From the IMG/VR virus record IMGVR_UViG_3300037042_005756, positions 1 to 20,084 of that record: 20,084 nt of DNA; one strand, written 5' to 3'. Source of the stretch: a virus. Under the pieces are notes generated by a model that saw nothing but the letters and a program-made list of their open reading frames with translations, was not told where the DNA came from and did not search any database. The position numbers and the translations under genes are program-made. Within the stretch, counting starts at the first letter, position 1; every line of letters begins with the position of its first letter. Of this stretch, positions 1-6,403 are shown piece after piece.

Positions 1-87
1 TACTTTATCAATACCAAAAAAATTAGTTATTTTGGCTATTGTATCACCAACACCTTGTGATTCTTGTTTTGGGTCAAATCCTTCCAT
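1..87 (-). CDS. Start of an unidentified phage protein (partial, cut by window edge)
   Basis: An open frame starts at an ATG at bases 85-87 and runs off the left edge, giving 29 visible residues that begin MEGFDPKQES and continue with an amphipathic stretch ending GIDKV. The visible part has no signal peptide and no recognisable domain. It lies downstream of the LamG gene, after a probable weak terminator (118-149) and an AT-rich spacer. The stretch resembles the amphipathic N-terminus of small phage proteins of the 'GDTIxKxTxxxGI' kind that I associate loosely with marine phages, but this is a memory-level resemblance, not an assignment. Its position beside virion genes suggests a structural or accessory role, which is inference only. 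Confidence 0.6.
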   Translation of the reverse strand, partial: MEGFDPKQESQGVGDTIAKITNFFGIDKV

Positions 88-117
88 AATATAACATTTT
101 ACGTTATATAAATATAT

Positions 118-149
118 ATAAAATTAAGGAAAACTACCAAACTTCCTTA
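118..149 (-). terminator. Possible weak terminator after the LamG gene
   Basis: A perfect 7-bp inverted repeat (TAAGGAA at 125-131, TTCCTTA at 143-149) encloses an 11-base loop and begins directly after the stop codon of the LamG gene. On the minus-strand transcript the stem is followed by ATTTTATATA, a mixed rather than pure U tract. Position supports a terminator, but the stem is AT-rich and the U run is interrupted, so termination may be partial. Confidence 0.45.
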
Positions 150-1019
150 TTATAAATTATAAGTATTTTTTATTGCATTATAGTTTTGAGTGATTTCGGC
201 TCCAGATAATGCTCTATTATATAATCTCATTTGATAGAATATAGGTTGTAGTGATACGTTTGAGTTATTTAATACATCTGTGAATCCTGTACCTTCATTA
301 GTATGTCTTGCACCAAAATAGAAATTATTAGATGTGAATAGAGTTTGAATACTCACTGTATCTGTAGTACCAACTTGTGAACCATTCAGATACAAACTAT
401 GTTGTGTACCATTAAGAACAAAAATCCATTGTCTTACAGCATCACTAGCTGTTATAGTTTTTGAGGATTCAGAAGTTGGCTTACCATAATTTATTGTTGT
501 TGAGCCATCCATGTAAGCAAAGTAGCCAGCATCAGAGTTGTAAAATTCATTACTCCAAATAACTCCCCAAAATGATGTTGGATTAAATGAAGCAACCACT
601 TCAACTGTTACAGTACTAGCACTAATATTATATGGAACACTAATATAATCAGTTCCATTATTATCATCATTATTTAATTTTATACCACCACCAAACGAAC
701 CTGTATATGAAGATGAACCTTGTAAAGTTGCATCATAACCATTACCTGAAGCATCAGTCCAAGTTGTTCCTGATAAGGGTGCTGTTTGTAAATTAAATAC
801 TAATCCATTTGTAACAAAAGGTGAAGTTGTTGGAGTTGGTGTTGGAGTTGGCGTTGATGTTGGTGTAGGGGTAGGAGTTGGAGTAGGAGGTGTATAAGCT
901 TCACCATTTTCTTTAAACATTACAAAACCTTTTTTAGTAATGATATTAGATGATTTCTCATTCTTTTTGAATGGATTCTTGTCATTATTAAATAAAGAAT
1001 ATTTGCCTGTTGATACCAT
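150..1019 (-). CDS. LamG/concanavalin-like virion or adhesion protein with Thr-Pro repeat linker
   Basis: This 289-residue protein has three parts: a basic N-terminus (residues 1-42), a linker of alternating Thr and Pro (43-67), and a C-terminal jelly-roll domain (about 70-289). The last part has hallmarks of LamG/LamG-like lectin folds: a TWTDASGNGYDATL segment, WIFVLNGTQHSLYLNGSQVG, and the characteristic end LYNRALSGAEITQNY. In phages such domains occur in tail fibres and decoration proteins that bind sugars on host surfaces. The gene follows a strong terminator and precedes a second hairpin, so it is probably its own transcription unit, consistent with late virion expression. There is no signal peptide, as expected for a virion protein. 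The exact structure it belongs to cannot be told from sequence. Confidence 0.8.
   Translation of the reverse strand: MVSTGKYSLFNNDKNPFKKNEKSSNIITKKGFVMFKENGEAYTPPTPTPTPTPTSTPTPTPTPTTSPFVTNGLVFNLQTAPLSGTTWTDASGNGYDATLQGSSSYTGSFGGGIKLNNDDNNGTDYISVPYNISASTVTVEVVASFNPTSFWGVIWSNEFYNSDAGYFAYMDGSTTINYGKPTSESSKTITASDAVRQWIFVLNGTQHSLYLNGSQVGTTDTVSIQTLFTSNNFYFGARHTNEGTGFTDVLNNSNVSLQPIFYQMRLYNRALSGAEITQNYNAIKNTYNL
819..893 (-). repeat. In-frame hexanucleotide tract coding a Thr-Pro linker
   Basis: Degenerate six-base units (Thr codon plus CCN) run through residues 43-67 of the LamG protein, giving alternating Thr and Pro interrupted once by Ser-Thr. Such tracts make stiff, extended linkers. The repeats differ at third codon positions but remain near-identical, so replication slippage in steps of six bases could lengthen or shorten the linker without breaking the frame. 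Confidence 0.85.
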
Positions 1020-1033
1020 TGTATATAAATATT

Positions 1034-1070
1034 AAAAAAATAAGTGCTCCTTGTTTAAAGGAACACTTAT
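1034..1070 (-). terminator. Strong intrinsic terminator ending the main leftward transcription unit
   Basis: Arms at 1058-1070 and 1040-1052 form a 13-bp stem with a 5-base loop (1053-1057). On the minus-strand RNA the only non-Watson-Crick pair is a U-G wobble, whereas on the plus strand it would be a C-A mismatch, so the element is tuned to leftward transcription. The stem is followed by a run of U from the A tract at 1034-1040. It sits between the dUTPase-fold gene and the LamG gene and likely ends the replication/nucleotide operon. Confidence 0.85.
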
Positions 1071-1100
1071 CAAAGGTATGATGGTTTAACCTTTATATCT

Positions 1101-1628
1101 CTATAATGAAATGCGTTGTTTATCATTCTGCCACTGTCCATCATATTTTTCAGCAGGTGCACACTCATGAAAATAAATTTGTGCTACTCTAGCATCTTTT
1201 TCAATGAATATTGTTTCATGTACATAAAGTAATGTACCCATATTATCTGTTTTAAAACCTGGATCAAATACAGGGCTATTAATAATAGCACCATTACGAT
1301 ATAATGATGAACGTTGTTTAATAAATGCTACTCTGTTTTCTGGTATGTTACAACCTTCCCAGAATGTAATATCATATACACCTTCATATAATAACCATCC
1401 TTCAGCTCCATCTAATTTAATAGTTGGTAATGAAGTATATGTAGTTAATTGTGTTTTATCCTTTAACACTTTACCAATTGGACCAGGACTATAAGTACCA
1501 TTTCCAATTTTGTTACCTACTTTATTCACTGCTTTTAAACTAAGATCATAACCAACTTGCGCTGGTTTACCTTTGGTTTCATCTAATTTCAATAAACCTT
1601 CTTCAATAATTTGTTTAACGTTTAACAT
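1101..1628 (-). CDS. dUTPase/dCTP-deaminase superfamily protein
   Basis: This 175-residue protein carries the conserved elements of the trimeric dUTPase/dCTP deaminase fold: QVGYDLSL (about 25-32) as motif 1, KQRSSLYRNGA (about 104-114) as the phosphate-binding Arg-Ser-Ser motif, SPVFDPGF as the substrate-site strand with its Asp, and ARVAQIYF followed by KYDGQWQ near the C-terminus. The DPGF and YDGxxQ wording is closer to dCTP deaminase than to classical dUTPase. However, the Glu normally following the glycine after DPG[WF] in dCTP deaminases is not evident, so the exact reaction is open. Either activity would lower dUTP or make dUMP for dTMP synthesis, fitting the nearby ribonucleotide reductase. 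It is the last gene before the strong terminator. Confidence 0.8.
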   Translation of the reverse strand: MLNVKQIIEEGLLKLDETKGKPAQVGYDLSLKAVNKVGNKIGNGTYSPGPIGKVLKDKTQLTTYTSLPTIKLDGAEGWLLYEGVYDITFWEGCNIPENRVAFIKQRSSLYRNGAIINSPVFDPGFKTDNMGTLLYVHETIFIEKDARVAQIYFHECAPAEKYDGQWQNDKQRISL

Positions 1629-1638
1629 ATTTTTTTAT

Positions 1639-2298
1639 TTAAAGTATCATTGGTTTTTCATGCCCTACTATTACTTCAGGATCAACCCAAATATCATATC
1701 CTTTTTGATTTAATTCATAACATATTGAAATATCTTCTGACATTATATCTTTTATAGTGACTCCATTATGATTCCACTCTTTCCAAATTGGTTTAAACCA
1801 TGGAAATTCAAGAGATTCAAATACTCCTTTTTTAAATAAAGTCCATCCAAATCCTACAAAAGCTGCTTTAAATAGTCCTTTTTTATCAGATAGTGTTTTT
1901 TTAGTCATAAATTCATAAGTACTATATTTTTGAAAATAATCTTCATCCCAATGTTCAGAAACTGTGTATAAAAAGTTATTATGCATTTTATATACTCCAC
2001 TAACGATATCTTTATCAGCAGATAATAATTTAAAAAAATGAGATGGATTAAAAACAATATCAGAATCAATCCACATTATATAATCATAATCTACTTCACC
2101 TTGAAATGGTTTTTGATGTATTCCATTTTTTAATTCACCTCCCAAACATATGTTGCGAGCATAATATATTATAGGAGAATAATGTTGATATATTATAGTG
2201 TTAATTCCTTGGTTAACACACGCTCCTAATAATTGAGACCATGATTTAAGAAATGCTCCACTATATTCTTTACCTGGAAGGCAAAATACTACGTTCAT
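1639..2298 (-). CDS. GT-A fold glycosyltransferase
   Basis: This 219-residue soluble protein looks like a compact GT-A glycosyltransferase. It opens with a beta strand and nucleotide-binding region (MNVVFCLPG). It has a hydrophobic strand ending in the metal-binding Asp-Ser-Asp (MWIDSD, residues 75-80), a DIVSGVYK segment, an acceptor-side motif FVGFGWTLFKKGVFE, and a late EDISICYELNQKGYDIWVDP block that supplies the usual catalytic Glu-Asp pair. No transmembrane segment is visible. Its start overlaps the end of the phosphoribosyltransferase gene by 29 bases, placing it in the modification operon. It could glycosylate a modified DNA base, a virion protein or host surface sugar; the sequence does not decide between these. 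Confidence 0.75.
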   Translation of the reverse strand: MNVVFCLPGKEYSGAFLKSWSQLLGACVNQGINTIIYQHYSPIIYYARNICLGGELKNGIHQKPFQGEVDYDYIMWIDSDIVFNPSHFFKLLSADKDIVSGVYKMHNNFLYTVSEHWDEDYFQKYSTYEFMTKKTLSDKKGLFKAAFVGFGWTLFKKGVFESLEFPWFKPIWKEWNHNGVTIKDIMSEDISICYELNQKGYDIWVDPEVIVGHEKPMIL

Positions 2299-2692
2299 AA
2301 TCTGGTATTGTTTGTGAATCTTTATTTTCCCATGGGTATACTATCCATTCATTTTCATAAGCAATCTCCCAAAAGTAATTGGGTTGATAGTCAGCTGATT
2401 GTTTCCAGTGTAGAGCGGCAGTATAGATATTGTTTTCAAATTTAAATCGCTTTAATGTTCTACCTGTATCACAGATATCATCTACAACTAGAATATCACC
2501 CTCTATTGATGCTATATTAGCTTGAGCTACAAATGGAATACTTAATCTATGAGATAACATTACTGCTGGAATCAATCCTCCACGAGGTAATCCACCAACA
2601 GCCTCTAATTTAACTCCACTAGTGTGGATGCTAGCAACTATTCTGTTAACTGCTCTATCAACATCGTTCCAACTTAAAAATCGTCTATCCAT
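2270..2692 (-). CDS. Purine-type phosphoribosyltransferase
   Basis: This 140-residue protein has the type I phosphoribosyltransferase signature: a GGLPRGG loop (33-39), the PRPP-binding motif VVDDICDTGRT (69-79), and a C-terminal ENEWIVYPWE (113-122), a pattern typical of xanthine/guanine/hypoxanthine phosphoribosyltransferases. The predicted reaction is purine base plus PRPP to nucleotide monophosphate. At about 140 residues it is near the short end for the family. The stop codon of folE and this start codon share a base (TAATG), so translation is probably coupled to GTP cyclohydrolase I. That pairing suggests it feeds guanine back to the GTP pool used by FolE. Base specificity cannot be read from sequence with confidence. 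Confidence 0.82.
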   Translation of the reverse strand: MDRRFLSWNDVDRAVNRIVASIHTSGVKLEAVGGLPRGGLIPAVMLSHRLSIPFVAQANIASIEGDILVVDDICDTGRTLKRFKFENNIYTAALHWKQSADYQPNYFWEIAYENEWIVYPWENKDSQTIPDYERSILPSR

Positions 2693-3417
2693 TATTTATA
2701 TCCTTCCATATTTAGTTTTAACATTTCAATTACCTCCATCTTAGCTGTTCTACTATGATCAGCAAATACACCACTTACTTCACTTGTAACCATACTAGCG
2801 CCAAAGTGTTTTACGCCTCTACAACTAACACAGTTGTGGTATGAGTGAATTACTACCATTACGTTTTCAGTTTCAGCTACAGCTTGAATAGCATTATGTA
2901 CAGCTACTGTAAGTTGTTCTTGAATAGCACCTCTACGAGCAAAATGTTCTACAATACGATTCAATTTACTTAAACCTACTACTTTACCATCTTCACCTGG
3001 TATATAAGCGATATGTGCTTTACCTAAAATAGCCTGATGATGATGTGAGCACATACTAACAATTGGAATATCTCTTTCTAATACAATACCTGCGTAACCA
3101 TCACTTGGAAATGCAGTAATGTCAGTTGGTAACTCATATCTACCTCTCCATAAATCAAACACATAGGCTTTAGCTACACGACGAGGTGTTTCCATACTAT
3201 TAGGATCATTTTCCCAATCAACACCAAGTGCTGTTAAAAACTGTCCATATGCTTTTTCAGCATTAGCTACAATACCCCATTTTTCATCATCACTTAAAGA
3301 ACGATGTTTACCATCCTCAAGTAATGACTTTAAATGAGTTGAAATACCATTAGCAAAACCTGCTTGTGCTGTTTCTAATGTTTCTACATTAGCTATTTTC
3401 CTGCGTTTGTTCTCCAT
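2692..3417 (-). CDS. folE: GTP cyclohydrolase I
   Basis: This enzyme converts GTP to 7,8-dihydroneopterin triphosphate, the first step of 7-deazaguanine synthesis. The 241-residue length matches the family. Zinc ligands are visible as Cys123 and His126 in MCSHHHQ and Cys196 in HNCVSCRGV. Other conserved blocks are DPNSMETPRRVAKAY (71-85) and VVGLSKLNRIVEHFARR (146-162). It is a canonical FolE rather than the FolE2 type. The start overlaps the small membrane protein upstream by 29 bases, and the stop overlaps the phosphoribosyltransferase start by one. The same cluster holds queD, queE, queC and dpdA but no other folate or pterin genes, so the role in deazaguanine synthesis is well supported by context. 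Confidence 0.95.
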   Translation of the reverse strand: MENKRRKIANVETLETAQAGFANGISTHLKSLLEDGKHRSLSDDEKWGIVANAEKAYGQFLTALGVDWENDPNSMETPRRVAKAYVFDLWRGRYELPTDITAFPSDGYAGIVLERDIPIVSMCSHHHQAILGKAHIAYIPGEDGKVVGLSKLNRIVEHFARRGAIQEQLTVAVHNAIQAVAETENVMVVIHSYHNCVSCRGVKHFGASMVTSEVSGVFADHSRTAKMEVIEMLKLNMEGYK

Positions 3418-3628
3418 TATTATTTTCTTTATTATTTAATATATCAATTTCTTTTTGGGTATCCAAAAGTTTCATTGCGACCATAGTATTCCAAACTGAA
3501 ATTTGATTCCATAGTTTTTGGATTTCACTATGTGCTTTATTAATTTGTCTCCATTGAAATAATTGCATACCCATTAGAAACAAAATAATAATAAGATAAA
3601 AGTGTTCTTGAGTTAATGTAAATGTCAT
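3389..3628 (-). CDS. Small single-pass membrane protein with coiled-coil tail
   Basis: This 79-residue protein has one hydrophobic segment at about residues 10-26 (FYLIIILFLMGMQLF). A predicted amphipathic/coiled-coil stretch with regularly spaced Leu, Ile and Trp follows (28-65), then a polar Asn/Gln/Glu-rich end. The layout is that of a tail-anchored or spanin-like small phage membrane protein, but no family is recognised. The gene overlaps folE by 29 bases and follows the Smr gene by 9 bases. With the 32-residue membrane peptide at 3841-3939 it flanks the Smr gene on both sides. Confidence 0.65.
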   Translation of the reverse strand: MTFTLTQEHFYLIIILFLMGMQLFQWRQINKAHSEIQKLWNQISVWNTMVAMKLLDTQKEIDILNNKENNNGEQTQENS

Positions 3629-3637
3629 ATATATATT

Positions 3638-3844
3638 TTAATCTATTACAATTATTTCTCCTGGATTATGAGATGGAGTGTAGAAATCATATTTGTGTTT
3701 TTTTAATACTTCTTGTGTTAGATTTCTCATTCGATCAGATAATCCTGTTATAATTCTAATAGGCGGATTATTCATTAAAATAAAGTTCTCAACTACATCT
3801 CTAACATCATAATGAGATACACCATGAAGATCTAGCTCTTTCAT
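3638..3844 (-). CDS. Minimal Smr-domain protein
   Basis: This 68-residue protein consists almost only of an Smr (small MutS-related) domain: LDLHG at 4-8, the RIITGLSDRMRNLTQEVL block (30-47) matching the usual glycine-containing helix start, and NPGEIIV near the end in place of the common GxGxxxV strand. Smr domains are nicking nucleases or nucleic-acid-binding modules, active on DNA in MutS2 and on RNA in other proteins. The conserved LDLHG is kept. The central motif reads TGLSD rather than the more usual HGKG, so catalytic competence is uncertain. Its ATG overlaps the stop of the upstream membrane peptide gene (ATGA), implying translational coupling. Confidence 0.72.
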   Translation of the reverse strand: MKELDLHGVSHYDVRDVVENFILMNNPPIRIITGLSDRMRNLTQEVLKKHKYDFYTPSHNPGEIIVID

Positions 3845-3939
3845 TTTAATTTATTTATTTGTTTAAGCATGTCTATTGTACCATATATAGCTACAAAAAA
3901 TAAAATTCCTAATGATATAATAAGAACTATTGTATTCAT
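3841..3939 (-). CDS. Tiny 32-residue membrane peptide
   Basis: A short open frame begins one base after the queE stop and ends with TGA inside the ATG of the Smr gene (ATGA overlap). It encodes 32 residues: MNTI, then a hydrophobic segment through about residue 22 (VLIISLGILFFVAIYG), then a basic tail rich in Lys ending KQINKLK. The composition is that of a single membrane span with the positive end in the cytoplasm. The exact fit between two real genes and the stop/start overlap support it as a true gene despite its size. No function is recognised. Confidence 0.7.
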   Translation of the reverse strand: MNTIVLIISLGILFFVAIYGTIDMLKQINKLK

Positions 3940-3940
3940 A

Positions 3941-4774
3941 TTATACATTTAATGTTTTATTCCAAGCTGAGATATGTAAACGAGTCAGTCCTCTAAATTT
4001 ATATATTTTAGCCATTTCTAAAACGAAATTAGTACGCTCATGGAAATCATCTTGATCATCTAAACCAGGCATACACACTACATTTTTAAGAGGTATATTG
4101 AATGGTTCTACAAAGTCACGGAATAATTCCTTAACATCATCTTCTGTGCTGATAACAAATTTAAATTGGTAGTTTCCATGTTGCATGATTCTTTTAATAG
4201 CATCAGGTACAATACGTTGTTTAGCTGTCATACCTGAATTAGCCAACTTAGGTGAGCAGTTAATTTGGTTTAAGTAACTAAATAAATCATCTTCAATTAC
4301 TACAGTACCATTAGTTTCAATTTCATTATAAACTTGCCAGCTGTAATCTCCATTTAAATTCCAATATTTAAAGAAATTAACAATAGCCTCTTGATGCCCT
4401 TTAATTGTAGGTTCACCACCAGTCCAAATAATATGAATAACACCATTTAAGATATCATCGTAGATGCCTTGTTCTTTCCATCTATCAATTAGATATTGAA
4501 ACTCTTTATCTTCACCTCTCCATAACCACTGGCTTGTAGAATCACAAGTCCAAGTTGCTTTACCCTCAGCATGTAAATCACCAACAAATATTTCTCCGTC
4601 TTCTAGCTTTTGTTCTTTAGCTAATGCATTTGCAAACTTACGAGACATACCACAAGTTAGGTTACAAATACCTAAACGAACAAAGTAAGAGGGCACTCCT
4701 GAGGAGATACCCTCACCTTGGACAGAGTAGAAGTCACTAGAAATTAATAATTTATTTGGATCAATTTTACTCAT
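3941..4774 (-). CDS. queE: 7-carboxy-7-deazaguanine synthase (radical SAM), variant cluster motif
   Basis: QueE rearranges 6-carboxytetrahydropterin to 7-carboxy-7-deazaguanine using a 4Fe-4S cluster and SAM. Family features are FYSVQGEG (15-22), SYFVRLGICNLTC (29-41) and WTGGEPT, plus an NEIETNGT block and SPKLANSG. The usual CxxxCxxC cluster motif is split: Cys37 and Cys41 are in place, but the third Cys equivalent is Cys77 in WTCDST, after an insertion of 35 residues rich in charged amino acids. At 277 residues the protein is longer than many QueE (about 210-245), consistent with the insertion. Its stop overlaps the following region by one base gap, and its start overlaps queC's end by 4 bases (ATGA). 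Confidence 0.9.
   Translation of the reverse strand: MSKIDPNKLLISSDFYSVQGEGISSGVPSYFVRLGICNLTCGMSRKFANALAKEQKLEDGEIFVGDLHAEGKATWTCDSTSQWLWRGEDKEFQYLIDRWKEQGIYDDILNGVIHIIWTGGEPTIKGHQEAIVNFFKYWNLNGDYSWQVYNEIETNGTVVIEDDLFSYLNQINCSPKLANSGMTAKQRIVPDAIKRIMQHGNYQFKFVISTEDDVKELFRDFVEPFNIPLKNVVCMPGLDDQDDFHERTNFVLEMAKIYKFRGLTRLHISAWNKTLNV
4689..4714 (-). other. GC-rich hairpin inside queE coding sequence
   Basis: Nested inverted repeats lie within queE codons 21-29: outer arms GAGGG (4689-4693) and CCCTC (4710-4714), inner arms CTCC (4696-4699) and GGAG (4703-4706), with a 3-base loop and a small internal loop. In an otherwise AT-rich gene this makes a locally stable mRNA hairpin near the start of the message. 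Function is unknown; it could slow translation or simply reflect the Gly/Pro codons there. Confidence 0.45.
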
Positions 4775-5616
4775 ATGTTTGTTTTTTTATGTTCTAATAA
4801 TACTTTTTCAACATGTTCTTTAGCTTTTTCCCATTTAACAGGACCAGTTTCATCAGCGTAAGCTACAGGATCAGGACGATCAAGTTTTAAAAATGCTTCA
4901 ATACGTTCTACAGAAGAAGCTGATTTATAATCTGAATACCAAATTGGTTTGCCACTAAATGAGTCTATAATTAAAATTGGTTTATAAGATGTGTTAGTAC
5001 GTTTATATACTTCATCAAAATCAAATCCTAATTTTTTACAACATACTTCTCCATCTTTTAAAATATCAAATTTATTAATTGATAAGTATGGAGTATATAC
5101 ACTGATTAATTCACTATCCCAATTACCTGTTTTAAATGCTTCAAAATCAACATCACGAAACTCTTGTCTACAATCAGGATAGATAGCATGGTCACCAGCA
5201 TGAATACCCATTGCAATAGCAACCTCTTGTTTTTCATCTTTAGTAGCAATTGATAATGCTACTGCTTGAATAATAGAACTAAAAATCTTATTACGATTAG
5301 GTACTACTGTTTCTTTCATGTTAGCTTGTTCATAATGTCCTTCAGGAACATCTTTCCCACCACTAACAAGCGCTGAATTTAATAATTCACTTAATCCTTC
5401 AAGTTTAATTACTTGATAGCGTACCATAGGTACTTTAGCTTTAAATAACTTGTCATTAACATACTCAATTAACTGTTGAGCACGTTCAAGTTCAACTCTA
5501 TGTTTTTGTCCATAATCAAATGATAACGCTGTAACTTCATAGCCATTGGCAAGTAGATGAAGCAGCAATGAGGAACTATCCATTCCTCCACTTAATGATA
5601 ATACTGCTTGTTTCAT
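4771..5616 (-). CDS. queC: 7-cyano-7-deazaguanine synthase lacking its zinc site
   Basis: QueC uses ATP and ammonia to turn 7-carboxy-7-deazaguanine into preQ0. The PP-loop SGGMDSS (9-15) is intact, as are FDYGQKHRVEL (33-43), VVPNRNKIF (104-112), MGIHAGDH (136-143) and YPDCRQEF (146-153), all strong family marks. The normal C-terminal zinc site with four Cys (SCY..., then CxxCxxC before ERxEAF) is recognisable in outline but every ligand is changed: Ser210, Asp229, Ser232 and Ser235 occupy the four positions, the last before VERIEAF. The length of 281 is somewhat above the usual 220-235, partly from an insertion around 213-228 and a longer C-terminus. The gene overlaps queE and dpdA by 4 bases each. 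Confidence 0.9.
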   Translation of the reverse strand: MKQAVLSLSGGMDSSSLLLHLLANGYEVTALSFDYGQKHRVELERAQQLIEYVNDKLFKAKVPMVRYQVIKLEGLSELLNSALVSGGKDVPEGHYEQANMKETVVPNRNKIFSSIIQAVALSIATKDEKQEVAIAMGIHAGDHAIYPDCRQEFRDVDFEAFKTGNWDSELISVYTPYLSINKFDILKDGEVCCKKLGFDFDEVYKRTNTSYKPILIIDSFSGKPIWYSDYKSASSVERIEAFLKLDRPDPVAYADETGPVKWEKAKEHVEKVLLEHKKTNI

Positions 5617-6398
5617 TTTATATATTGTTTAAATTTTTCAACATTAAAGATAATATTATCCATTCGCTCAGTCAAATCTACTTCAAATAGTTCTTCAATT
5701 TTTGTTTTTGGTTTATATTCAATTCCGTTGTCTCCATATCTAACACCTTCAGATCCTACAATAATTGGATTTGATGTGTCAACTGATTTAATCCATTCAA
5801 AATTAGTATAAGCCATAAACTCTTGAGGTAATGAACATCCTAATAAATGATGATAAACATGTTTATATACTGTATCTTTTTCAACTAAACGTCTAATCAA
5901 TTCAATTCTACCTAACATTTGAGCATATACTGGTTTATGGTTAGGATAAAATTCAGTATAAGCTATACTTGAATGATTAAATGCGATATGTTTATACCCT
6001 ATATCAATCAAAGTTTGATATGTAGTAATCAACTCACCCATATTTTTACCTTGACATACAGCCATAAACTGAGTGTCTTCAGGTACTTTATCTTTATAGT
6101 TAAACATCCAATGTTTAGCATTTCTTAAAGTAGCATTTGAATCATTCCATTCATCAGGTACTACAAATATGTCAGGTTTAACTAACCACATTTTATCAAA
6201 TAAATCTTCAGTTGTATGTTTTACACCTTCAAATAATCCATTATCCATAATAATGAATCTTTGATCTAACCTAGCTTTTTGAAAATATAATCTATAACGA
6301 TCATATTTATCTATTAAATGTGGAAGACAATAATCTATATCATTCCACTCATAACTGTGATTCATTAATTCAATAGGTAACTCATGACTTACTTTCAT
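5613..6398 (-). CDS. dpdA: DpdA/TGT-like DNA guanine transglycosylase
   Basis: This 261-residue protein matches the TIM-barrel core of tRNA-guanine transglycosylase paralogues found in phages. Landmarks in order are FIIMDNGLFE (48-57, the base-binding Asp52), FVVPDEW (78-84, Asp82), MAVCQGKN (112-119, the VQGG-like loop), KHIAFNH (136-142), HHLLGCSLP (183-191, matching HLxGxG) and SVDTSNP (205-211) with Asp207 at the nucleophile position. The C-terminal zinc domain of tRNA TGT is absent, as in phage DpdA proteins. The predicted reaction swaps guanine in DNA for a 7-deazaguanine base. The short length suits a phage DpdA2-like form, though the subfamily needs a phylogeny. Overlap with queC (4 bases) and nearness to queD support the role. 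Confidence 0.88.
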   Translation of the reverse strand: MKVSHELPIELMNHSYEWNDIDYCLPHLIDKYDRYRLYFQKARLDQRFIIMDNGLFEGVKHTTEDLFDKMWLVKPDIFVVPDEWNDSNATLRNAKHWMFNYKDKVPEDTQFMAVCQGKNMGELITTYQTLIDIGYKHIAFNHSSIAYTEFYPNHKPVYAQMLGRIELIRRLVEKDTVYKHVYHHLLGCSLPQEFMAYTNFEWIKSVDTSNPIIVGSEGVRYGDNGIEYKPKTKIEELFEVDLTERMDNIIFNVEKFKQYIK

Positions 6399-6403
6399 AT
6401 TGT

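Noticed and set aside
819-893. Repeats suggestive of a small CRISPR array
   Set aside because: Units are six bases, contiguous and in frame with a Thr-Pro linker; there are no spacers.
2694-2701. T4-type late promoter TATAAATA on the minus strand
   Set aside because: It touches the start codon of the phosphoribosyltransferase and includes the folE stop; in this AT-rich sequence a match of this kind is expected by chance. The similar match at 6405-6412 before dpdA is rejected for the same reason.
4991-5182. Plus-strand open frame inside queC
   Set aside because: It lies wholly opposite a strongly supported enzyme gene, has no recognisable domain, and no plus-strand gene is otherwise seen.
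5608-5811. Plus-strand open frame opposite dpdA
   Set aside because: It is a reverse-frame shadow of conserved DpdA codons with low-complexity, Ser/Leu-rich translation.
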